Source of the DNA: Dehalococcoidia bacterium
Lineage (GTDB): Bacteria > Chloroflexota > Dehalococcoidia > Bin125
Direction of reading: 5' to 3'
DNA length: 46,018 nucleotides
Assembly (NCBI GenBank): GCA_022822375.1
Contig: JAJEBU010000051.1
Span: forward strand, 1 to 46,018
This document shows positions 1 to 7,957 of this stretch, piece after piece. Under the pieces are notes generated by a model. It saw only the letters and a program-made list of their open reading frames with translations, was not told the origin of the DNA and ran no database searches. The first letter of the stretch is position 1, and each line of letters opens with the position of its first letter. The translations under genes and the position numbers were made by a program.

Positions 1-85
1 GACACGCGACGCCACTGGCTGCGATGATACAGATCGCGCCGTCGCGAGCGCAGACGACGCGAGTCAGAGGGGAAGGGCGGCGAAC

Positions 86-1501
86 ATGTCAGAGCTTCGC
101 TGGGACCCGCCGGCCGGCGGCAGCGCCAACGTCGGAGAGCCGCAACGGGGCGGATCGAGCGGCGGATCCGGCGGCGCGAGCCGATGGACCATCGGCTTGC
201 TCATCTTCGTGATGATCGGCGCCGCCTTCGCGCTGGGCATCGGCGTGATGCGGATCGTGGACGCGTCGGACGGCTATCCGGCATCGCTCCGCAGCTCACG
301 AGATCTCAGCCCGCCAACCGCGGCGCCATCCGTGGTCGCACCGTCCAATGACGACCAACAACAGGCCGCCACGACGCCAGGGCGCGAGTCGCGCTTCGCG
401 ATCCTCGATGAGATCGTCGAGATTCTGGACGAGGACTTCGTCGAGCCGGACAAGTTCGCATCGATTGACACACGCGAGGCCGCCATCAGGGGCATCATCG
501 AGGCATTGGAGGACGAGCACACGGTCTTCATCGACGCTGAGCGCTACCGGCTCGCGTCGGAGGACATCGGCGGATCGTTCGAAGGCATCGGGGCGACCGT
601 GAACATCGTCGATGAGGCGATCGTGATCGTGCGGCCGTTCCGCAACTCGCCGGCGGAGCAGTCCGGGATTCGCGCGGGAGATGTGATCCTCGAGGTCGAT
701 GGCGAGTCGACATCCGGCTGGAGCTTGCAGCAGGCCGTGGCCGTGATTCGCGGGCCGCGCGGGACCGACGTCGCACTGCTCGTCCGCCATGCGGACGGCG
801 AGGAAGAGCTGGTTGTGGTCACACGCGATCGGATCGTGGTGCCCAGCGTGGAGTCGTTGCCGATCACGGACCGCTCGGGCAATCCGGTCGCAGACATTGG
901 CTACATCCTGATTCAGCAGTTCACGGAGGACACTCGCACAGAGCTGCTGGAACTGCTTGACGGCGCGCGCAACGCGGGCTTGGAACAGCTCATTGTCGAC
1001 TTGCGCAACAATCCCGGCGGCTTGCTCAGCGCCACAGTCGAGACAACCGGGGAGTTCGTGGATGAGGAGATCATCCTGCGCCAGATTGACCGTATGGGCG
1101 AGGAAGAGATCTTCCGCGACCGTTCGGGCGGGGCCGGCGTCGACCTGCAACTGGTCGTGCTGATCAACGAGCACTCGGCCTCGGGCTCGGAAGTGATGGC
1201 GGCGGCGCTGCGCGATCACGGCCGCGCCGTCCTGATCGGCGTCACCACGACCGGCAAGGGCACCGTCAACGTGCCGCGCCGGTTGTCCGACGGCAGCGTG
1301 CTCTACGTCAGCATCGCGCGCTATCTGACGCCGAACGGCCAGCAGGTCGAGGGTGTCGGGATCACGCCCGACATTGAGATTGCGATTCCCGACACCGGCT
1401 TTGAGGCCGGCCAGGACATCCAGCTGTTCGTCGCGATTGAGTATCTGCGCGGCGAGTATGATCCGTCCGCCGCGACGGAAGAGGAAGGCGATGATTCATG
1501 A
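86..1501 (+). CDS. S41 family C-terminal processing peptidase (Ctp)
   Basis: A 471-residue membrane-anchored serine protease of the tail-specific/CtpA family, which cleaves proteins near their C-termini in the cell envelope. A Gly/Ser-rich cytoplasmic N-terminus is followed by one transmembrane segment (about residues 34-58), a Gln/Ser/Thr linker, a PDZ domain (about 160-240, with GIGATV and GIRAGDVILEVDG) and the S41 catalytic domain. The motif SASGSE at 364-369 holds the likely nucleophile Ser366, and TTGKGT holds the likely general base Lys391. Their 25-residue spacing is that of the Ser/Lys dyad in E. coli Prc. The ATG at 86 follows a purine-rich GAGGGGAAGG. The stop overlaps the start of the downstream sulfurtransferase (ATGA), so the two are probably translated together. 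The family call is secure; the substrate is unknown. Confidence 0.93.
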   Translation: MSELRWDPPAGGSANVGEPQRGGSSGGSGGASRWTIGLLIFVMIGAAFALGIGVMRIVDASDGYPASLRSSRDLSPPTAAPSVVAPSNDDQQQAATTPGRESRFAILDEIVEILDEDFVEPDKFASIDTREAAIRGIIEALEDEHTVFIDAERYRLASEDIGGSFEGIGATVNIVDEAIVIVRPFRNSPAEQSGIRAGDVILEVDGESTSGWSLQQAVAVIRGPRGTDVALLVRHADGEEELVVVTRDRIVVPSVESLPITDRSGNPVADIGYILIQQFTEDTRTELLELLDGARNAGLEQLIVDLRNNPGGLLSATVETTGEFVDEEIILRQIDRMGEEEIFRDRSGGAGVDLQLVVLINEHSASGSEVMAAALRDHGRAVLIGVTTTGKGTVNVPRRLSDGSVLYVSIARYLTPNGQQVEGVGITPDIEIAIPDTGFEAGQDIQLFVAIEYLRGEYDPSAATEEEGDDS

Positions 1502-2349
1502 CGAGTCAATCCGACGGTTGGGCGCGTCCCGAGCTAATCTGCGAGACCGATTGGCTGGCCGAACACATTGACGACCCGGATGTGGTCGTGCTCGACTGCG
1601 ATCTGATCGATGCGTATCTGCGCCTGCACATCCCTGGGGCGGTCTGGTCGTTGTCGCGCTATTGGAAGACCGATCCTCGCGACGATTCGCAGATCTACGG
1701 CATGTCCGATCCGGAACAGTGGGCGCGCTTGGTCGGCCGGCTCGGCATTACGCCAGACACGACCGTCGTCGGTTACGACGGATCGGGTTCGCTCTACGCC
1801 GCGCGGACGTGGTGGACGTTCGACCGTTTCGGCCACACCAACTTCAAGATTCTCGACGGCGGACTGGACAAGTGGTACGCCGAGGGCCGCTCGCTCTCGC
1901 GCGAGAACTTCCGTCCGCAGGCGGTCGAGTATCCGACGCCGTCAGCACCGCACGACGACTCGATCTGCCGGATTGACGAGATTCCCGAAGCGATCGCTGA
2001 CGACAACCATGTCTTCTGGGACGTGCGCTCGGACGGCGAGTGGACCGGCGCCAACAAGCGCGGCACGCAGCGCGGCGGCCGCATTCCTGGCGCGGTGCAT
2101 CTGGAGTGGCTGCACACGCTGGACAGCCCGGTGCGCACGCTGAAGCCGGCCTCGGAGCTGCGCCAAATGCTGGGTGATCTGGGTATCACGCCCGAGAAGA
2201 CGGTGACCACCTATTGACAGGGCGGCATCCGTGCGGCGCACGGATACTGGCTCCTGCAACTGCTCGGCTACAACAACAGCCGCAACTACGACGCGTCCTG
2301 GCACGAGTACGGCAACGCGCTCGACCAGCCGATTGAGACGGAAGACTAG
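1498..2349 (+). CDS. two-domain rhodanese (thiosulfate/3-mercaptopyruvate sulfurtransferase), probable selenoprotein with Sec at codon 240
   Basis: Sulfurtransferase of tandem-rhodanese type. The N-terminal non-catalytic domain (about residues 15-135) carries IPGAVWSL, VVGYDGSG and ILDGGLDKW. The catalytic domain (about 155-275) carries VFWDVRSDGEW, GRIPGAVHLEW, then TTY-TGA-QGGIRAAHGYW and NYDASWHEYGN. In this family the residue after the TTY-like strand, just before the QGG(I/V)RAAH loop, is the catalytic Cys. Here its codon is TGA (2215-2217). The same frame runs on for 43 residues to TAG at 2347-2349, giving 283 residues, the usual family length. Read as stopping at TGA, the protein would lack its active site and last helices. 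A SECIS-like hairpin follows the TGA. Selenocysteine is my preferred reading; a sequencing error at one base or a nonsense mutation are the alternatives. The ATG overlaps the ctp stop. Confidence 0.8.
2218..2256 (+). promoter_or_regulatory. candidate bacterial SECIS element after the in-frame TGA
   Basis: Directly after the TGA at 2215-2217 the RNA can fold an upper stem of 8 perfect base pairs (2227-2234, ATCCGTGC, with 2238-2245, GCACGGAT) closed by a 3-nt loop GGC. A short lower stem, CAGG (2218-2221) with CCTG (2253-2256), lies across an internal loop. There are 17 nt between the TGA and the apical loop, and the loop begins with G. From established knowledge, bacterial SECIS elements lie inside the reading frame with the loop roughly 16-37 nt after UGA and a G among the first two loop bases. 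The same bases also encode the conserved GIRAAHGY segment, so part of the pairing could be coincidence. Confidence 0.6.
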
Positions 2350-3548
2350 CCGTCGAGCAGGCCGCCGAGCGCGGCGTCGACTTCGGCGAGCGGGGCGAAG
2401 GCTTCGAATCGGGCGGTGACGACTCCATCGGCGTCCACGACGAACGTCCACTCGTCGGTGTGCAACCCCCATTCCTCCAGAATGGGGGTCTCGATCGGTT
2501 CCTCACCGAGCCTGACCTGCTCGGGGTTCTCGTAGAGGTCGACGTGCACGTAGTTGGCCGCGTCCCCGTAGATCTGGCGGACTTCGGAGAGCACTTCGGC
2601 CTGCGGGCCGCAGAATGCGTTGGTGCAGAAGCCGGGCGAGGCGAACACGACGACGAACGGCTTGTCGTCGGCGACCGCGTCGGCGATGGACACGAGATAG
2701 AGGCCGGGGTCAGGAGTCTCACCAGTCGATAGGTCAACAATGTTGGCGACATCGGTCAGCGTCCGGCTGTCTGACGCCGGCGCGGATGCTCCGACAGACG
2801 GCGCGGACGTGGCTTCGGGGACGTCGAGGGCGATGCCGAGATCGGTGAAGCCGTCGCCGGCGGGCACACGCAGAATCAGGTTCCAGCGGCCGGCGTGGGT
2901 GAAGTCGATCGAGGTGACGTGAAAGCCGCGGACGCCATCGGGGAAGCGCGCGAATCGGGCGACGACTTCATGCGCGCTGCCCTCCGCAGCATCAGGCGCG
3001 ACGCTGACCGCGATCGCAGGGAACTCGACCAGGCCTTGCGGCCCCTCGATCACGACCGAGATGCGGTGCTCGCCCGGCGAAATGTCGGGAGTTCCCAGTG
3101 CCAGTGTGTAGTCGTTGTCAAAGACGTAGACCGGATATCCGCCGTCTCGCAACAGCTGCAAGCGCGGGCTCAGGGCGTCGTAGTCCGCTGGTTCGACGAT
3201 CGGGATCGAGCCGCCGGGACTTGATGCTTGCGAGGCGTGCTGGTCGGACGCGCCAGAGTCGGCGGTGGACTGTGGTTGATCATCTGCGACCTGCGCCTGT
3301 TCTTGCGCCTGCCCATCTTCTTGCGATTGCGATGGTGTTGCCTGCGATTGTGGCTGAGCGCTCGACTCGTTCGAGGAACGGTCCTGCGCATCTGTGGACT
3401 GCTCTGATTGCCGCTGTTCCGTCTGCTGCGGCTGATCCGCCGTGGTCTCCTGCTGGGCCCCGTCGGAGCTGTCGGAGCCGCTGGAGCAGGCGGCGAGCGC
3501 CAGCATCGCGGCGGTTACGGCGGCGATGGTGATCAATGATCGGATCAT
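2346..3548 (-). CDS. secreted lipoprotein with C-terminal thioredoxin-like domain
   Basis: A 400-residue predicted lipoprotein. A short signal peptide ends in a lipobox (LALAAC). About 90 Ser/Gln/Asp-rich residues of low complexity follow as a tether. Next comes a beta-rich module with PVYVFDNDYTLALGTPDI and PGEHRISVVIEG. The C-terminal thioredoxin-like domain has FVVVFASPGFCTNAFC with two cysteines four residues apart (CTNAFC), then VHVDLYENPEQ and TFVVDADGVVTARFE. The spacing differs from the classical CxxC, so a redox, metal-binding or purely structural role is possible. The ATG at 3548 follows GAGGACCACC; an upstream TTG in frame is less likely. Its stop shares CTAG with the convergent rhodanese. 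It lies 39 nt after the DipZ-like lipoprotein gene and is probably co-transcribed with it. Confidence 0.8.
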   Translation of the reverse strand: MIRSLITIAAVTAAMLALAACSSGSDSSDGAQQETTADQPQQTEQRQSEQSTDAQDRSSNESSAQPQSQATPSQSQEDGQAQEQAQVADDQPQSTADSGASDQHASQASSPGGSIPIVEPADYDALSPRLQLLRDGGYPVYVFDNDYTLALGTPDISPGEHRISVVIEGPQGLVEFPAIAVSVAPDAAEGSAHEVVARFARFPDGVRGFHVTSIDFTHAGRWNLILRVPAGDGFTDLGIALDVPEATSAPSVGASAPASDSRTLTDVANIVDLSTGETPDPGLYLVSIADAVADDKPFVVVFASPGFCTNAFCGPQAEVLSEVRQIYGDAANYVHVDLYENPEQVRLGEEPIETPILEEWGLHTDEWTFVVDADGVVTARFEAFAPLAEVDAALGGLLDG

Positions 3549-3587
3549 GGTGGTCCTCAATGGTCGGGCGTTGGTTCTGTGCTGAGA

Positions 3588-5180
3588 TTACTCGCCGCCG
3601 ACGTAGGCGCCGAAGGTGTAGGCAAAGACGCGGAACTGGTCCGAGTTCGAGCGCAGGATCAGCTCGCCCTCGCCGAACTCAGGCAGGAAGATCAGCCGGT
3701 AGAGATCGTTCTCGGTGACGCGGATGAACGAGCGCCCGTCGGCGTCCCATTTGATGTGTTCCGCGGCGATCGAGCGGTCCAGCCAGTCGCCGTCCCACTG
3801 CACGTAGACGTCGTAGGGGTCGCCGTCCTCTGCGACGGTCAGGACGACGTTGGCCGTTCTCCCGCGCACGAGCAGCGCCATGTAGTCCTCGAGATTCTTC
3901 GTTTCGCGCGCATGCACGATGGCCTGGGTTTCGGTCGTCCACAGACCCTCGAGGTACCAGAGGTTGTGCTCGCGGTCGTCGGTGTCAATGTCGCGATAGT
4001 GCGTGGGGATGCCGGGCCCAGCCAGGAAGTAAGTCTCCTGACCGGCGTAAGGGCCGCCTGAGCCGGTGTTGCGGCTCCAACCGGCGTAGAGCTCGCGAGT
4101 CTGACGCGGATTCCCGCTCTCGCGCGTGGGGACCGCCGCGTTCACCCCGAATGGGACGTCGGAGAGGTCCTTCCCGACCGCTTCCAGCGCTTCGCGAATC
4201 TCCTGCTCGGTCTCCTCATAGTGGCCCTCGCCGAAGTGGGAGTAGCGGATGCCCATCGGCGACCCGTCGTCGGTCGGACCGATCAGATACTTGGCGGGCC
4301 AGTAGCGGTTGCGAAATGCGCGCCAAGTGCGGTAGTCGTTGTCGATCGGCACGTCGTACTGGATGCCGTGCTCGGCGATGGCTGCGCTGATGTTGGCGGG
4401 CAGCTTCTCGAACTCGAACTCGGGCGTGTGCACGCCGAGGATGACCAGCCCATGATCGCGGTACTTCGCGTCCCACGCGGTCAGGAAGGGCAGCGTGCGA
4501 ACGCAGTTGATGCAGGTGTAGGTCCAGAAGTCGATCAGTACGACATTGCCCTTGGCCAGTTCGAGCGCGATCGAGGTCTCCTCGCCGTTCAGCCAACCGT
4601 TCAGTCCGGTCAGCTCTGGGGCGGTGGCTTGAGCGAGGATCTCCTCCGCTCGCAGGGTCAACGCATCTCGTTCCGGCGGCTCTGAGGGCTCGGAGTCTTG
4701 CGTCTGCTGAATCTGCTGCGCTGCCTGCTCGGACTGCTGTGGTGCCTCCTGCTGCGACTGCTGGGCGGGTTGGTCTTGCGCGGCTGACTGCTGATCAGTC
4801 GACTCTGTCGTCTGCTGTTGGGATTCCGTCTGTTCGGATGGCTGGGAGTCAGCCGCTGGCGAGTCGTCCTGCTGCTGATCGCTGGAGGTTGTCTGTGCGG
4901 CTGCGGTCGGCTCATCGCCGTCGTCATCCGACTGACGCTGTTGTGCCGCAGGTGGGTCGTCGGCCTGTTGCTGCTGCTCCGCGCCGTCCGAGCGGATCTC
5001 GACGGCAGCTTGTTGCCGCTGTTCCTCTTGCTCCTCTTGCTCCTCTTGCGCCGAGGTCTGTGGTTGTTGTTGCTGCTGCTGCTGTTGCTGCTGTGGGTCG
5101 TCGTCCGAAGCGCAGGCGAGCAGGAACGCGCTGAGCAGGAAGAGGACGGCGGCGAGGGAAATGGATCTGAGTGTCATCAT
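3588..5180 (-). CDS. thioredoxin-fold lipoprotein, soluble part of DipZ type
   Basis: A 530-residue envelope protein. The signal peptide ends in a lipobox (FLLAC), followed by DDD, a run of ten Gln, and about 140 residues rich in Gln, Glu, Ser and Asp. The thioredoxin-like domain begins near residue 195 and contains VVLIDFWTYTCINCVRTLPF, with the CINC redox pair, then GLVILGVHTPEFEFEK and the cis-Pro region YWPAKYLI. After it comes the DipZ C-terminal carbohydrate-binding-like domain (TETYFLAG-type strand, LWYLEGLW, IKWDADGRSFIRVTENDLY, VFAYTFGAYVGG). Mycobacterial DipZ has these two domains fused to a CcdA membrane part, which is absent here and replaced by a lipid anchor. Likely role: extracytoplasmic thiol-disulfide exchange. 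ATG at 5180 or 5177; no strong ribosome binding site is visible. Confidence 0.85.
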   Translation of the reverse strand: MMTLRSISLAAVLFLLSAFLLACASDDDPQQQQQQQQQQPQTSAQEEQEEQEEQRQQAAVEIRSDGAEQQQQADDPPAAQQRQSDDDGDEPTAAAQTTSSDQQQDDSPAADSQPSEQTESQQQTTESTDQQSAAQDQPAQQSQQEAPQQSEQAAQQIQQTQDSEPSEPPERDALTLRAEEILAQATAPELTGLNGWLNGEETSIALELAKGNVVLIDFWTYTCINCVRTLPFLTAWDAKYRDHGLVILGVHTPEFEFEKLPANISAAIAEHGIQYDVPIDNDYRTWRAFRNRYWPAKYLIGPTDDGSPMGIRYSHFGEGHYEETEQEIREALEAVGKDLSDVPFGVNAAVPTRESGNPRQTRELYAGWSRNTGSGGPYAGQETYFLAGPGIPTHYRDIDTDDREHNLWYLEGLWTTETQAIVHARETKNLEDYMALLVRGRTANVVLTVAEDGDPYDVYVQWDGDWLDRSIAAEHIKWDADGRSFIRVTENDLYRLIFLPEFGEGELILRSNSDQFRVFAYTFGAYVGGE

Positions 5181-5206
5181 GCCGATGATCGTAATCGGGA
5201 TTCGTC

Positions 5207-5234
5207 AGAAAGAAGGTGACGTACTACACGTCAC
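5207..5234 (-). terminator. intrinsic terminator after nudC
   Basis: Read on the minus strand, GTGACGT-GTAGT-ACGTCAC forms a 7-bp perfect stem with a 5-nt loop (5234 to 5216), followed by CTTCTTTCT (5215 to 5207). It lies just past the nudC stop and before the next gene start at 5180. The right arm on the plus strand is part of a 7-bp direct repeat (ACGTCAC twice plus ACGTC, 5228-5246). Confidence 0.6.
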
Positions 5235-5237
5235 ACG

Positions 5238-6182
5238 TCACACGTCGCCGTTGGCCCAGGCGGTGATCAAGGTGTGCGCAATCGCCATCGGGCCGGGCAG
5301 TGAGAGCGATCCGTCGGGCAGACCGGGCTGACCCAGCTGCGCCGCCGGCTTGGACAGCGAGTCGTTGATTTCAGCGCGGGTAAACCACTGGACATCGTCC
5401 ATCTCCCAGTCGTCGTAGTTGATGTCCGACGAGCCGGCGTCGGCGTGACAGCCGATCATCAGCGAGGAGGGGAACGGCCAAGGCTGCGATGAGTGATAGC
5501 GAACATTGACGGCGTCGATGCCGGATTCTTCTGCCACTTCGCGGCGCACGGCGTCTTCAATCGACTCGCCGTGGTCGATGAATCCGGCCAGCGCCGAGAA
5601 CATGCCGGGCGGCCAGGACGCCTGGCGGCCGAGCAGGCATCGGTCGCGCTCGCGGTCGATCACGACGGTGATCACGACCGGGTCGGTCCGCGGGAAGTGC
5701 TCGGCGGGGCAGGCGGTGCACTTGCGCGAGATGCCGCCCTGAATGGCTGAGGTCTCGGCGCCGCAGACCGCGCAGTGCCGGTGCCGCTCGTGCCAGTCGA
5801 GGAAGGCTCGCGCTTGCGCAGCGATGCCGGCATCGTCAGCGTCGAGCACTGGCGCGGCGGCTCTGAGGTCCTGGAACTCGGCGTCATCGGGCAGCTGGAA
5901 GCGGTTCGGCGCGGCAGCTTCATTGATCGCAAAGCGCGCCGCGCCGTCGGATGAGCCGAGCAGCAGCAGGGGGTGACGTTCGATGTCCGCGCCGGCCGGC
6001 AGCGGTGACCAGCACAGGCGCACTGCACCTTCGGTCTGGCGCATCGGAAAGGTCAGGTTGCGCAGCGGTAGCACGAGCGCGTCGACAGAGTCGATCTGTT
6101 TCGAGACCCAGTCCTCGTCGCGGCGGTGCGCCGCTTCGCGGTCGAGTGGGTTGCCGGCGAAGACGTTACGGAACTCAGGCAT
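5238..6182 (-). CDS. nudC: NAD(+)/NADH diphosphatase, Nudix family
   Basis: A 314-residue Nudix hydrolase that splits NAD(H) to NMN(H) and AMP and can remove NAD caps from RNA. An N-terminal substrate-side domain (about 1-130) is followed by a zinc ribbon with CAVCGAET and CTACPAEHFPRTDP, the two Cys pairs of the family. The Nudix box is split as GFIDHGESIEDAVRREVAEE followed by SGI, with the metal-binding REVAEE glutamates. It is followed by SQPWPFPSSLM, the motif that separates NudC-type enzymes from other Nudix proteins. It starts 20 nt after the fhs stop, so fhs-nudC is probably one transcript that ends at the hairpin just downstream. Confidence 0.95.
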   Translation of the reverse strand: MPEFRNVFAGNPLDREAAHRRDEDWVSKQIDSVDALVLPLRNLTFPMRQTEGAVRLCWSPLPAGADIERHPLLLLGSSDGAARFAINEAAAPNRFQLPDDAEFQDLRAAAPVLDADDAGIAAQARAFLDWHERHRHCAVCGAETSAIQGGISRKCTACPAEHFPRTDPVVITVVIDRERDRCLLGRQASWPPGMFSALAGFIDHGESIEDAVRREVAEESGIDAVNVRYHSSQPWPFPSSLMIGCHADAGSSDINYDDWEMDDVQWFTRAEINDSLSKPAAQLGQPGLPDGSLSLPGPMAIAHTLITAWANGDV

Positions 6183-6201
6183 GGCATTCAGTCATGGCGG
6201 C

Positions 6202-7830
6202 TCAGCTGGTGTGCGTTTGGGCGGATGGATCGAACTGCGTCGCGGCAGGATTGCGGGGCAAGCCCGGCATGGTCATGATCTCGCCCGAGATGATCACCAC
6301 GAATCCCGCGCCGGCCGACGGTCGCACGTCGCGCACCGTGAATTCGTGAGCTCGTGGACGCCCGAGCTGCGCGGGATCGTCGGAGAGCGAGTACTGGGTC
6401 TTGGCGATGCAGACGGGCCAGTCGGCTTGCCCCAGCCGACGGGCGCGGCGCAGCGTCAGCTCGGCGCGCCGCAGGTACGAGACGCTGCCGGCGCCGTAGA
6501 CCTCGCGGGCAATCGCTTCGATCTTCTCAGTCAGCGGCTGCTCCAGCTCGTAGAGGCGCTGGAAGGCCGGCCGGTCGCCGCTCAACGCCTCTTGCACTTC
6601 GCGGGCCAAGTCGAGACAGGCCTCGCCGCCTTCGAATGGATTGGCGACCGACGCGCGGACGCCGCGCGCGCGACAATGCGCGCCGATCGCGTCGAGCTCG
6701 GCCTCGGTGTCGGATGGGAATCGGTTGACGGCCACGATTGGCGTCACGCCGTGACGCTGCACGTTGTCGATATGCGCGTCGAGATTGGGCAGTCCCGCTT
6801 CGAGCGCATCGAGGTCTTCGGTCTCCAGGTCCCGCGCGTTGCGTCCGCCGTGGCGCTTGATCGCGCGGGCGGTGGCGACGATCACCGCCGCCTGCGGCTC
6901 GAAGCCGCCGATTCTTGAGTAAATGTTGAAGAACTTCTCCGCGCCGAGGTCGGAACCGAATCCGGCTTCGGTGACGGTGATGTCGGCCGTGGCCATCGCG
7001 GCGCGTGTGGCGGCGATCGAGTTGCAGCCCAGGGCGATGTTGGCGAAGGGTCCGCCATGCACGAACGCGGGCCCGCCCTCCGATGTCTGGACGAGGTTGG
7101 GGCGAATCGCGTCCTCGAGCAGCACGGTCATCGCACCGTCGACTTCGAGCTCGCGACAGGTGATTGGTTCGATTGGGGAGCCGCCGGTGTAGCCGACGAT
7201 CACATTGCCGAGCCGTTCGTGCAGGTCATCGAGGTCGGAGGCGACGGAGAGGATCGCCATCACTTCGGAGGCCGGGGTGATGTCGAAGCCCTCTTCGCGC
7301 GGGACGCCATCCGTCGTGCCACCCATGCCGATCACGGCGCCTCTGAGCGCGCGATCGTTCATGTCGATGCAGCGCCGCCAAGTGATTCGGCGAGGATCGA
7401 GCCCGAGCGGGTTGCCGTGGAAGATCGAGTTATCAATCGACGCCGCGAGCAAGTTGTTGGCGGCGGTCACGGCGTGCAGGTCGCCGGTGAAGTGCAGGTT
7501 GATGTCGTCGGCTGGCAGCACCTGCGATCCGCCGCCGCCGGTGCCGCCGCCCTTGATGCCGAAGACCGGCCCCATCGACGGTTCGCGCAGAGCCGCCGCG
7601 GCGTTGGCGCCTGCCAGCCTGAGCGCCTGTGTCAGGCCGATCGCCGTGGTGGTCTTGCCTTCGCCGGCGGTGGTTGGGGTCATGCCGGTGACCAGCACCA
7701 GATCGCCGGCAGGACGATCGGCCAGTTGCGCCAATGCGTCGGCCGTCAGTTTGGCTTTGCGGTGTCCGTACTGATCGATCTCGTCCGCCGTGAGCCCCAG
7801 ATCGGCTGCCACGTCCACGATTGGCCGCAT
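6202..7830 (-). CDS. fhs: formate--tetrahydrofolate ligase
   Basis: A 542-residue ATP-dependent enzyme that makes 10-formyl-tetrahydrofolate from formate and THF (one-carbon metabolism; methyl branch of the Wood-Ljungdahl pathway in organisms that have it). The nucleotide-binding loop MTPTTAGEGKTTTAIG lies near residue 50. Further family motifs are REPSMGPVFGIKGG, NLHFTGDLHAV, NNLLAASIDN, ITVTEAGFGSDLGAEKFFNI and TQYSLSDDP near the end. Length is close to the usual 550-560. ATG at 7830 preceded by GGGGGAAG. It is followed by nudC. A NuoE/NuoF-like pair of the kind found in NAD-linked formate dehydrogenases lies elsewhere in the window, so a formate link is plausible but unproven. Confidence 0.95.
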   Translation of the reverse strand: MRPIVDVAADLGLTADEIDQYGHRKAKLTADALAQLADRPAGDLVLVTGMTPTTAGEGKTTTAIGLTQALRLAGANAAAALREPSMGPVFGIKGGGTGGGGSQVLPADDINLHFTGDLHAVTAANNLLAASIDNSIFHGNPLGLDPRRITWRRCIDMNDRALRGAVIGMGGTTDGVPREEGFDITPASEVMAILSVASDLDDLHERLGNVIVGYTGGSPIEPITCRELEVDGAMTVLLEDAIRPNLVQTSEGGPAFVHGGPFANIALGCNSIAATRAAMATADITVTEAGFGSDLGAEKFFNIYSRIGGFEPQAAVIVATARAIKRHGGRNARDLETEDLDALEAGLPNLDAHIDNVQRHGVTPIVAVNRFPSDTEAELDAIGAHCRARGVRASVANPFEGGEACLDLAREVQEALSGDRPAFQRLYELEQPLTEKIEAIAREVYGAGSVSYLRRAELTLRRARRLGQADWPVCIAKTQYSLSDDPAQLGRPRAHEFTVRDVRPSAGAGFVVIISGEIMTMPGLPRNPAATQFDPSAQTHTS

Positions 7831-7957
7831 GTCGCTTCCCCCTCAACGCTTCCAGCGGCAAGGGTAGCGCAGCCGTTCAGCTGAGTAATCGTGGCCCCGT
7901 ACACGTACTCTGGCACGGGCGTGACCGCGCGAGCGGGGGCTGCCCCAGCCGCAGCCG

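Noticed and set aside
1498-2217. Rhodanese ending at the TGA as a complete 239-residue protein
   Set aside because: It would lack the catalytic loop and the conserved C-terminal motif, which continue in the same frame immediately after the TGA.
4818-5219. Leu-rich plus-strand open frame resembling a membrane protein
   Set aside because: It is the antisense of the poly-Gln tract: CAG repeats read as Leu on the other strand.
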